A DNA stretch of 15,816 nt from Cyanobacteria bacterium UBA11372 (GTDB lineage Bacteria > Cyanobacteriota > Cyanobacteriia > Cyanobacteriales > Aerosakkonemataceae). The notes under the pieces were generated by a model. That model was not told where the DNA came from and ran no database searches. It saw nothing but the letters and a program-made list of their open reading frames with translations. Where the stretch lies: positions 5,423 through 21,238 of the forward strand of contig DNGG01000400.1 of the NCBI GenBank assembly GCA_003486675.1. Direction: 5' to 3'. Positions 6,138 to 13,426 of the stretch are shown in pieces. Position 1 is the stretch's first letter; each line of letters starts with the position of its first letter. A program made the position numbers and the translations under genes.

Positions 6138-8636
6138 TTATTGAAACAAATTTGGCTCGCAAGGGATGGGGTGGGGATGTGCGATCGCTCCCGTACCAGA
6201 ATTCCCCTTTGCAGTCAGTACCACTTGTCCCTGTGCATTAACGGTAAACTCAGTAGCTTCGACTATAGGATCGCCAAATTGCCAACTGGGAGTGGGTGGT
6301 TGCGATCGCTCCAAGCTCGATGATACTGGCTGAGGTTGCACAGATCCCACTTGCACAACTTGGTAGGGAATCGTTGCAGTTTCGGGAGTTTCGGGTAAAC
6401 CGCCATTGCCTGCGATCGTAAAGCTGCCCTGGCTATTGCCGCTTCGTGCCAGACAGCTATTAGCCATAATCCGATCGGTACTGACAAAATTACTGGGGGG
6501 AGGTGCGACAACATTCTGTTGGTTGACGTTGAGGACAGAGATGTTAACCGTGCCGCTGACTCCGAATTGGGAACTGGCGCTGATGTCGCTAAAAGGGGTG
6601 AGTTGGGGACGGTTTTCCAAACCAAAGATGCCTTGGGTGTTGATTTGAATGTTGCCACCGTTGCCTTGGAAGGCATTGGCAACGATATCGCTATTTTGCA
6701 GACCCACAATGATGGGAGAATCAATCGTGATATTTCCCCCATTGCCGGTACCGCTGGCAGTAGCAGTAATCTGGCTGTTGTCGCGCAGCAACAAGAATTG
6801 CGATCGCAAGGAAATGTTACCTCCTTCCCCAGAGGCAGTAGAAGCGGCGATGCGTCCGTGCCTGGAAACAAAGATCTGCCTAGCATTTATGCTCATGCTT
6901 CCGGCATTTCCGGTTCCTTGATTGTCCACCCCCACTCGCGCCCCATCTGAAACAATCAAGCGAGGAGTGTTAACCGTCAACGTTCCAGAATTTCCAGAAG
7001 GTATGGGCGGCAGTCCTAGAATCCTTTGAACCGCCAGATTAGCTTCTGCTCCCGATGCCACAAGACTCTGTAGTTGAGTTCCAGTGCCAATCCCGCTGAC
7101 TTCAACAGATTGAGCAGCGTTGAGAAGCAAATTCCCACCCCTACCGCTGGCTTCTGTACTGGCACCAATCCGCGCTCCATCCCGCACAATCGCTCTGGCT
7201 GTGTCAATGGTTAAATTGCCACCGTTTCCGGCGCCGAGTGAAGATGTGACCAAAATACTGCGTGGCGGCGTCGCTCCACCGCTGGTGCGATTAAATCCCG
7301 TAACTTCGATCGAATCCGCTACACGGGCTGTTACATTACCACCATTGCCAGATCCAAAAGTCGCAGAAGCTAAGCCGCCTCCATCCACGATGCTGAGCCG
7401 ATTCGTCGATACGGTAATATCTCCCGCCGCGCCCGCGCCCACGTTACTCGAGCGGATACCACTTGTATACAACGAATTCAGGGGATTGGCTCTCAACAGC
7501 CGCACCGAGTCGGTAACATTGACTGCGATGTTGCCACCACGTCCAGTGCCAAAAGCAAATGTCTCTATTCTTGCCCCGTCACTGTGGATTAAACTCCCAG
7601 TCGCAACGGTAATATCCCCGCCCGTTCCGGCTGCGACTGTTTCGGTTCTCGCCCCACTTGAAACCCCGGTGCGGCTGTTAACCGAACCCCGCAAGTCAAT
7701 TAACTCGGAAGCTTGGAGCGAAATAGCGCCTCCCGGCAAACTACCCTGGTTTCTGACAAATGCAAGAGAACCATCGCTGATGGTGATTTGCCGCCCCGCT
7801 AGTTGAATGCCACTCCCGCCATTGCCACTGGCATTGACTAACGACGCCTTTGCTAGTTGAATATCTCCAAACGTTTGCACTTGCGGGTAGCTCAATGTCC
7901 AACCATTCGCTGTGGGAGCAAGCGTTACTTGTCCAGTAGTAACACCCCCAATCTCAATCCGTCCGCTATCCGCTGTCAGGATGCCGCCGTTGAGAGTCAC
8001 CTGTGAGCCAACCAAGGCTAAAGTCTGGTTTGGTTTTACTTGTAATCCTCCAGAAAAATTACCTTGCAGGCGAGTAGTTGTACTAGGCCAACTTAGATTG
8101 TGTCCTCTACCCTGCACCTGAATTGCCCCCGATTTCTGTCCCATCTGTAACCCGATGGGAACGCTTACCGTCAGCAACGGCGGTGTGGATGTATCTGCGG
8201 TCGAAAAGGTGCTGCCATCGGCAAACCGCACGCTCGATGCAGTGGAGCCAAAAAACGAGCCGCCAATGTTCAATCGGGCATTATTTCCGAATACGATACC
8301 GTTGGGGTTAAGCAAAAATAAATTAGCACCGCCGTTGGCTCGAATTAACCCGTCGATATTAGAAATATTGCTGCCAGTGACGCGGGTAAAAATGTTTTGT
8401 ACGTCAACCGCATTGTTGAAAAATGCCTCTCTCCCTGTGGTCAGGGAAAATTCTCTAAAACTATGGAATAAATTGCCCCCTAAGCGGCTTCCTCCTTCGA
8501 TGGTAAAGGTGTTGCCATTGGGTGTAACGATAGAGTTAACTCTTAGAGTTGCGTCTGGGACGATTTGTGCTGCTACAGGTGCAGCGAAAATTATACCGCT
8601 CAATCCCAAGCAGCAAGTTGGACGGTAGATACTCAT
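6138..8636 (-). CDS. Two-partner-secretion exoprotein (filamentous haemagglutinin N-terminal domain), TpsA2
   Basis: Predicted secreted beta-helix exoprotein, 832 aa from the start chosen here. The ATG at 8636 is preferred because it gives a classic signal peptide (cleavage near VAA|Q, 23/24) and is preceded by GAGGAAAA. An in-frame ATG at 8702 would add 22 residues but has a weak ribosome-binding site. The TPS domain follows (NPNGI at 110-114), then about 20 degenerate beta-helix repeats rich in GNGGN and RDGA, then SC-x-AR (Cys728), GNGGLP, DPIVEA and Cys826 seven residues from the end. These are the only two cysteines in the mature protein, as in TpsA1. The N-terminal 140 residues are closely similar to TpsA1. 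It lies downstream of the CHAT gene on the same strand. The role is likely surface adhesion or matrix; the TpsB partner is not in the window. Confidence 0.88.
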   Translation of the reverse strand: MSIYRPTCCLGLSGIIFAAPVAAQIVPDATLRVNSIVTPNGNTFTIEGGSRLGGNLFHSFREFSLTTGREAFFNNAVDVQNIFTRVTGSNISNIDGLIRANGGANLFLLNPNGIVFGNNARLNIGGSFFGSTASSVRFADGSTFSTADTSTPPLLTVSVPIGLQMGQKSGAIQVQGRGHNLSWPSTTTRLQGNFSGGLQVKPNQTLALVGSQVTLNGGILTADSGRIEIGGVTTGQVTLAPTANGWTLSYPQVQTFGDIQLAKASLVNASGNGGSGIQLAGRQITISDGSLAFVRNQGSLPGGAISLQASELIDLRGSVNSRTGVSSGARTETVAAGTGGDITVATGSLIHSDGARIETFAFGTGRGGNIAVNVTDSVRLLRANPLNSLYTSGIRSSNVGAGAAGDITVSTNRLSIVDGGGLASATFGSGNGGNVTARVADSIEVTGFNRTSGGATPPRSILVTSSLGAGNGGNLTIDTARAIVRDGARIGASTEASGRGGNLLLNAAQSVEVSGIGTGTQLQSLVASGAEANLAVQRILGLPPIPSGNSGTLTVNTPRLIVSDGARVGVDNQGTGNAGSMSINARQIFVSRHGRIAASTASGEGGNISLRSQFLLLRDNSQITATASGTGNGGNITIDSPIIVGLQNSDIVANAFQGNGGNIQINTQGIFGLENRPQLTPFSDISASSQFGVSGTVNISVLNVNQQNVVAPPPSNFVSTDRIMANSCLARSGNSQGSFTIAGNGGLPETPETATIPYQVVQVGSVQPQPVSSSLERSQPPTPSWQFGDPIVEATEFTVNAQGQVVLTAKGNSGTGAIAHPHPIPCEPNLFQ

Positions 8637-8643
8637 CAGTTTC

Positions 8644-8651
8644 TTTTCCTC
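8644..8651 (-). promoter_or_regulatory. Ribosome-binding site deciding the TpsA2 start
   Basis: On the minus strand the sequence GAGGAAAA ends 7 nt before the ATG at 8636, with the GAGG core 11 nt away. It is the best Shine-Dalgarno match near this gene and favours this start over the in-frame ATG at 8702. Confidence 0.55.
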
Positions 8652-8830
8652 AATCAAACTAGCGATTCCGAAAAATAGGGCAGATGAAAAAAAGTTTTTC
8701 ATAAGTACAAATTGTTTCTCTTTTTCGGGTTGATTATTCCTAGTAACAACCTGGAAATAACTGCATTCAATGCTCGATGTTTCTTAGCAAATAAAGGCAG
8801 TATTCAGGAGATAAATCGTTGTGAATAAGC

Positions 8831-8854
8831 AAAAACTTGGCTTGACTCAGCCAA
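8831..8854 (-). terminator. Weak rho-independent-like terminator after the CHAT gene
   Basis: Read on the minus strand, TTGGCT-gagtca-AGCCAA forms a 6-bp stem with a 6-nt loop, followed by GTTTTT. It lies 20 bp after the CHAT stop codon and 195 bp before the TpsA2 start. The short stem suggests partial termination, which would lower TpsA2 expression relative to CHAT unless TpsA2 has its own promoter in 8637-8830. Confidence 0.5.
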
Positions 8855-8873
8855 CCTCTTCGCTCCTGTCTTT

Positions 8874-11390
8874 TTACTGCCAATTGCCAACTAAAACAAA
8901 GGGCGACCAAATTGCTGGATGACCGTTTGGATCGGCGATCGCTTTTAATTGTGCTTGTCGCAATGCCTCTGCTTTGGTGATTCCGGGTTGTCGCATTTTG
9001 GTGTAAAAGTCTTCAATTAATGGCACGGTATCAGCATCATTGACAAACCAAAGACTTGCCAGCGTACTCTTTACCCCCGCGCGCAAGGCAACTCCAGCAA
9101 TGCCTAAAGTAGAGCGTTCGTCGCCAGCAGCGGTTTGACAGGCACTCAGGGTTAATAAATTAATCGGTTGCTGGCTTTGTCGCAAGATGGTTTCAAATTC
9201 ATTGAGGGAAACTCGGCGGTCAAATAATTGCAGAAATGTGCTACTTGGATCGGCACCAAATTTCCCATGAGTTGCCAGGTGAACGATTGGGTAGTTACCC
9301 GTTTTGATTTGTTTGTGTAAATTTTCCGCGTTGAAATCTTGGTCTAAAAATTTCTCCCCTCCTAATATTTTTTGCACTATTTTGGCTTCAGCGGGAACGT
9401 TAGGTAGGGGAGCAAAGGGGGGAATTTCTGCACTTAGCCCGAAAATTAGGGCTTGATTATTTGATTGCTTCTCGGTTTTACTCAGCGTCAAGTTCAGCCC
9501 CAAGGTTGTGGCGATCGCATATTTTTCTACTAAGTATTGTTTGCCATCGTACAAAGCTGCCATTGGTATGTTTTTCAGAACGCCATCGTTAATAAATACA
9601 AGGGTTTTCGGTTTGGCTTGCTCTAAATCTGCTGCCATCGGTTGGATGAACAGATCGTAAGCTTTCTTGGCTTCCTCTAGATATTCATCGGTCGAAATAT
9701 CTTCGAGAGTGAAGCGCAAGCGATCGATCGTTTTTTCTAGTTCTTGAGGGGACAATGCCACGGGATAGCGCTTGAAAGAACCATCGGGTAGGCGCAAAAT
9801 AATGTAGGTGCGATCGCCTGTAATAATTGAGTTAATTACCGCTGTGTTGGTTTTGGACAATTCGGCAATCGGTTCGATGGTGGTGGGCTTAACTTCTGTG
9901 CATTCATCCCCGAAGAAGTTTTGCAGTTCTGTTAGTTGTAATTGTTCGGAAGTTTGCAGCGCTTCTTCTATTTTTGATTGTACGTTTTGGATATTGTCTC
10001 CCTCTCCTGTATCTTGCAACAGCAGCGCCATTAATTCCCGATAGACTGGTGCGACTGAGTCTCGCAGATCCAATTGCAAATCTTTACTAGCAACTGCCAA
10101 GTCGCCGCGAATTGTTTGGAGCGTGGCGATCGCTTGCCGATAAGCTACGATTGCAGCTTCCGTTTTTCCGCTAGCTTTGTAAAGTCTTCCCGCTTGCGCT
10201 TGCCAACGATAAAGACTGTCGGCGGCGTTGGTTTGTTGGGCGGCTAATTGCGCTTGTTGGGTTAGTTGCATGGCTTTGGACAAATCTTTTGATGCGTAAA
10301 ACTTGCCCAAAATTCCTAATGCAAAAGATTCGGCTCTGCGATCGCCTATTCTTTGAGCCAGAGCAATTGCTTTTTCTAAAGTTTGGACTTTGATTGGCTC
10401 TGGATTCGATAAATTTTCGGCTAAATTAATCAAGGCATAAGCTTTAGCGCGAGAATCAGGCACCGTTTCTAAACTTGCGATCGCTTGCTGACGATATGTT
10501 TCTATTTTTGCTGATATTTCAGTTTGATAACCTGGCAATTGTTGCAGTAATTGCGCCAAATTAATCAATGCTTTTGCTTGCACAATTCCGCCTAATGGCT
10601 TGCTTTCTTGCACGCTGCGTTCGTAAGCTGCTTGTGCTGCTTTTAGATCTTGCTGCGCCAAATTTATCAAGCGAGTTTCTTCTTTTTCGTCGCCTTCCCG
10701 TCTGGCGGAATTTGCTTGCACTAGATATCGTTGATAGCGACTGAAATAAACCTTACCAATATTATTTAAAGTCGTTGTAGTTAACAGGGGATTGTTTAGA
10801 GTTGCCGCCAGATCTAAACTTGCTTGATGGGCAGCGATCGCATTCTCAAAATCCCCGGCTGCGGCATAAGCATTTCCCAATGCACCCCGCGCCGCTGCTT
10901 CTGTATTTCGATCTTGGTGTTTTTGCGCTATTTCTACTGCCGATTGTAAAATCGGTAACGCAACCCGAAATTGTCCCAAGGCATTATGTGCTTGTGCCTG
11001 TTCGGTTAAAACCTGAGCCAGCGATCGCTGTGACTCTTCATTCTGCATCGATTTATACAATTGAGCCGCTTGTTTCCAAGCAGCGATCGCTTCGCCTAAC
11101 TCTCCGATTTGGCGATAAGTTGCGCCCAAGTTAGTATAAATAGTGGCTGCGGCTTTTTTGTCCGGATTTTGTCTAAGTGCTTCCCGCCAAAGCGCGATCG
11201 CTTCTCGATAATTTCCACGATTGTAGTTGGCGATCGCTTGTTGTTCTGGGCTATTTTGAGTCACTTCTAGCCCTGGGGTGGATGGGATAGCGATCGCTAC
11301 TAGGGGAGTGGGGATGAAGTGCAGCCCTAAACTGACTATCAACCCCAGAGCAAATAAAAGCCAAAAACTATAAAAATTTTTGAGGCACAT
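8874..11390 (-). CDS. Exported TPR-repeat CHAT-domain protein (caspase/separase-like)
   Basis: An 838-aa protein with three parts. Residues 1-34 form a hydrophobic signal peptide or anchor. Tetratricopeptide repeats run from about 50 to 215 (pairs ending in LG-x-x-Y and A-I-x-x-W/H patterns), with further helical repeats to about 430. A C-terminal CHAT domain (about 560-838) starts at a VFINDGVLKNIPMAALYDG segment and ends in WSPFVLVGNWQ. CHAT is the caspase-HetF-associated-with-TPR peptidase family of clan CD. The His-Cys dyad is present: His708 in HLATHG and Cys751 in LSACQTAAGD, so the protein may be an active cysteine protease. An N-terminal export signal places the peptidase outside the cytoplasm, unlike the cytoplasmic CHAT effectors of type III-E CRISPR. 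It is transcribed divergently from the DUF928 genes and towards TpsA2. It carries about 12 HIP1 octamers, the densest of any gene here. Confidence 0.92.
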   Translation of the reverse strand: MCLKNFYSFWLLFALGLIVSLGLHFIPTPLVAIAIPSTPGLEVTQNSPEQQAIANYNRGNYREAIALWREALRQNPDKKAAATIYTNLGATYRQIGELGEAIAAWKQAAQLYKSMQNEESQRSLAQVLTEQAQAHNALGQFRVALPILQSAVEIAQKHQDRNTEAAARGALGNAYAAAGDFENAIAAHQASLDLAATLNNPLLTTTTLNNIGKVYFSRYQRYLVQANSARREGDEKEETRLINLAQQDLKAAQAAYERSVQESKPLGGIVQAKALINLAQLLQQLPGYQTEISAKIETYRQQAIASLETVPDSRAKAYALINLAENLSNPEPIKVQTLEKAIALAQRIGDRRAESFALGILGKFYASKDLSKAMQLTQQAQLAAQQTNAADSLYRWQAQAGRLYKASGKTEAAIVAYRQAIATLQTIRGDLAVASKDLQLDLRDSVAPVYRELMALLLQDTGEGDNIQNVQSKIEEALQTSEQLQLTELQNFFGDECTEVKPTTIEPIAELSKTNTAVINSIITGDRTYIILRLPDGSFKRYPVALSPQELEKTIDRLRFTLEDISTDEYLEEAKKAYDLFIQPMAADLEQAKPKTLVFINDGVLKNIPMAALYDGKQYLVEKYAIATTLGLNLTLSKTEKQSNNQALIFGLSAEIPPFAPLPNVPAEAKIVQKILGGEKFLDQDFNAENLHKQIKTGNYPIVHLATHGKFGADPSSTFLQLFDRRVSLNEFETILRQSQQPINLLTLSACQTAAGDERSTLGIAGVALRAGVKSTLASLWFVNDADTVPLIEDFYTKMRQPGITKAEALRQAQLKAIADPNGHPAIWSPFVLVGNWQ

Positions 11391-11492
11391 ACGGATAACC
11401 TGACTTTGACCAAATCCTCACATTGCCAAATATTGAAAAGCTTTACAGTTACTTTAGTCAATGTGGAAATTGGGGAAATCAAAATCAATTAA

Positions 11493-11521
11493 ACTTAGGA
11501 TTGAGTGTTTCCACTTAGGAT
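11493..11521 (+). promoter_or_regulatory. Phased direct repeat ACTTAGGAT, candidate regulator site
   Basis: The nonamer ACTTAGGAT occurs at 11493-11501 and 11513-11521, exactly 20 bp apart (about two helical turns). The second copy covers the -35 region for the TATAAT box at 11540. This arrangement is typical of a dimeric activator such as an OmpR-type response regulator. It lies between the divergent CHAT and DUF928 genes, so it could act on either or both. The regulator itself is unknown. Confidence 0.45.
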
Positions 11522-11539
11522 AAATCGAGAATTAACGAG

Positions 11540-11545
11540 TATAAT
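11540..11545 (+). promoter_or_regulatory. -10 box (TATAAT) for the second DUF928 gene
   Basis: A consensus TATAAT lies 105 bp before the ATG at 11651. There is no -35 match at 16-18 bp spacing; instead the second ACTTAGGAT repeat occupies that position. This suggests an activator-dependent promoter, or chance occurrence in AT-rich DNA. Confidence 0.4.
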
Positions 11546-11650
11546 TATATACATGTTCTCTGGTTGGCTATTTTTAGCTCGGTTGATTTGTGAGAGTTTG
11601 GTAATAATTGATCGGTTAAACCACTTGAACATTTAACAAGGATCAAACAG

Positions 11651-12382
11651 ATGATTAAACTTAAAAAATTATCAACAGCAGCAGGACTGGCTTCATTAAG
11701 CGTGTTGGGAGTATTGGCTTCTATCAGTCAGACTTCATTTCCCGCCAGCGCAAATGCGGCTCAAGTCAAGCAATACGTGCCTCCCAGCAATCGCGAACGT
11801 CTGCAAAGAACCGAAGGCGGCGGTTCTCGAGGATGCACCAATGCTGCTCCTGTATCGTTAAGCTTATTGACGCCGAAAGATCACATCGCGCGGACTGTAT
11901 CGGCTCATCCTACCTTTTTGTGGCATATATCCGATGCAACATCAGCACCGCTCGTGTTTACTTTGACAGAAAGAGGTGCAAATCAGCCGATTTTTCAACA
12001 GCAACTTAAAGCCGATCGAGCTGGAATTATGCGTCTAGAAATACCGCCAACTGCCCCCAGGTTGGAAGAGGGGAAAGAATACCGTTGGACGGTAACTTTG
12101 GTGTGCAATGAAAAGCGACCTTCTGAGAATGTTTATGCCCGTGCTTGGATTGAACGAGTGGCGACGCCATCAAATCTGGATCAAAAGTTAGCAGCCGCAA
12201 GTTCTGAGGGCGATCGCGCCGCAATCTACGCTCAGTCTGGGTTATGGTATGATGCGGTTGCCACCCTCGATCGAGTTCGGACAGCAAATCCTTACGAAAA
12301 ACAAGCCTCAAATTTGTTTGTTTCGTTACTCGAACAAGTGGGTTTGAACCAAGTAGCTACCCTGGAACGCCAACGATTGTAG
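11651..12382 (+). CDS. DUF928 family secreted protein (second copy)
   Basis: A 243-aa DUF928 protein of unknown function. A lysine-rich start and a hydrophobic core (about 9-26) lead to a likely cleavage at ANA (about 36), so it is exported. Landmarks: GSRGC (Cys62), A-H-P-T-F-L-W-H, AGIM, YRWTVTLVCN (Cys152), KRPS, W-I-E-R-V and AQSGLWYDAV. The only two cysteines are 90 residues apart, as in its two paralogues. The start is supported by AAGGA at 11638-11642, eight bases upstream. It is the first gene of a probable DUF928-DUF928-CHASE2 kinase unit and is divergent from the CHAT gene. Confidence 0.9.
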   Translation: MIKLKKLSTAAGLASLSVLGVLASISQTSFPASANAAQVKQYVPPSNRERLQRTEGGGSRGCTNAAPVSLSLLTPKDHIARTVSAHPTFLWHISDATSAPLVFTLTERGANQPIFQQQLKADRAGIMRLEIPPTAPRLEEGKEYRWTVTLVCNEKRPSENVYARAWIERVATPSNLDQKLAAASSEGDRAAIYAQSGLWYDAVATLDRVRTANPYEKQASNLFVSLLEQVGLNQVATLERQRL

Positions 12383-12408
12383 ATTCTAGATTAGACAATC
12401 AAATTTTT

Positions 12409-12509
12409 GGGCAGGCGAGACGCCCACCCCACAAGAAAAAATATCTCTGGTTAACTTTTGCTGTGAAATGCTCTTGTGGAATTCTCTTGTGGGATGGGCA
12501 TTCTGCCCG
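12409..12509. repeat. Imperfect inverted repeat with ~25-bp arms (interspersed or MITE-like element)
   Basis: The left arm (12409-12436) and right arm (12485-12509) are imperfect inverted copies sharing the core CCCA-y-CCCACAAGA, separated by 48 bp. The arms differ by a few substitutions and a 3-nt gap. An extra partial copy of the CTCTTGTGG end lies at 12471-12479, just inside the right arm. Such GGGCAGGC...CCCACAAGA strings are familiar cyanobacterial interspersed repeats. It occupies half of the 220-bp gap between two DUF928 genes and could attenuate read-through. Confidence 0.65.
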
Positions 12510-12602
12510 TCCGGTATAGCGCCGGTAGGCAACTAAAATATACAATATTAAGCGATCGCTCGTTATTTTCCCTCAGTTTAACGGTCTAGGCTACGAGGTT
12601 TT

Positions 12603-13397
12603 ATGATTAAAGTCAAATTCAAATTTAAAGCGGCGATCGCATCAACAACTTTGTTAACTTTGCTCCTATCTGGACTTTTACCGCCAAACCAGCTATCACT
12701 GCTTACTGCCAACTTAAGTGCCAACGCCAATACTTCTGGTGGATATGTTCCGCCAACGGATAGAGAACCGATTCAACGCACCGATGGCGCAGGTTCGCGA
12801 GGATGTCCTCAAGGATCTTTCGGATCGATTAGTTTGTTAATCCCCAAAGATCACGTGGGTTTAACTGTATCCGATCGTCCCACATTTTCTTGGTATGTGT
12901 CAGCCCTTCCATCCACACCCATGCAATTTGCTTTGGTAGAACCAGGTGTAGCCCAGCCGATTTTGGTTAAGCAATTACGGGTGAACAAAACGGGTATTGT
13001 GCAACTAAAATTGCCAACGAATATATCGGGACTATCTGTTGGTAAAACATATCGGTGGACAGTATCTTTGGTGTGTAATGCCAAGCGTCCTTCTGTGAAT
13101 ATTTATGTCCGCAGCTGGATTGCACGAGTCCCCAATCACGTTGACGAACTACAATTATTGGCAACTGCAAGTTCTCAGGCGGTACGCGAATCTACTGCGG
13201 ATCGGCTTCGCCAACGCGCGATCGCTTATGCCCAATCTGGCATCTGGTACGATGCAATTGCAACTATTTCTAAAGCTTACCTAGCCAATCCCCAAGATCG
13301 CTTAAATATCGAATATCTCCATTTATTATTAACTCAGGTAGGATTATCCCAAGTTCCCATTCTAGAAACGCAACCTTTCGCAGATCTGGAAGAATAA
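12603..13397 (+). CDS. DUF928 family secreted protein (third copy)
   Basis: A 264-aa DUF928 protein of unknown function with an N-terminal signal peptide (basic 1-9, hydrophobic 10-26, probable cleavage around ANA near 42). Landmarks: GSRGC (Cys68), the S-D-R-P-T-F-S-W-Y block, TGIVQL, YRWTVSLVCN (Cys158), KRPS, SWIARV and AQSGIWYDAI. The two cysteines are again 90 apart and are the only ones. It differs from the other two copies by about ten extra residues (S-T-A-D-R-L-R-Q-R region) before the AQSG motif, encoded by DNA that resembles an interspersed repeat. GAGG at 12595-12598 is only 4 nt from the ATG, a short spacing. The CHASE2 kinase starts 29 bp after its stop, implying an operon. Confidence 0.9.
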   Translation: MIKVKFKFKAAIASTTLLTLLLSGLLPPNQLSLLTANLSANANTSGGYVPPTDREPIQRTDGAGSRGCPQGSFGSISLLIPKDHVGLTVSDRPTFSWYVSALPSTPMQFALVEPGVAQPILVKQLRVNKTGIVQLKLPTNISGLSVGKTYRWTVSLVCNAKRPSVNIYVRSWIARVPNHVDELQLLATASSQAVRESTADRLRQRAIAYAQSGIWYDAIATISKAYLANPQDRLNIEYLHLLLTQVGLSQVPILETQPFADLEE

Positions 13398-13426
13398 TAT
13401 TATTTTACCGAATCATCTATTACCCC

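Noticed and set aside
6263..6886. A 207-codon open frame on the minus strand within TpsA2
   Set aside because: It overlaps the real gene in another frame and lacks any family-like motif.
7120..7806. A 228-codon open frame on the plus strand opposite TpsA2
   Set aside because: It is antisense to the beta-helix repeats of TpsA2, has a repetitive Pro/Leu/Ser composition typical of the complement of Gly/Asn-rich repeats, and has no ribosome-binding site or recognisable domain.
8637..8702. Upstream ATG at 8702 as the true TpsA2 start
   Set aside because: It would add 22 residues before a normal signal peptide and has a weak ribosome-binding site; the ATG at 8636 has GAGGAAAA upstream. It is not excluded, only less likely.
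8874..11390. CHAT gene as a type III-E CRISPR (Csx29-like) effector
   Set aside because: It has an export signal and no CRISPR array or Cas gene nearby; the surroundings are envelope genes.
11419..11465. CACATTG / CAATGTG inverted repeat upstream of the CHAT gene
   Set aside because: The arms are only 7 bp and separated by 33 bp, which is easily met by chance in AT-rich DNA.
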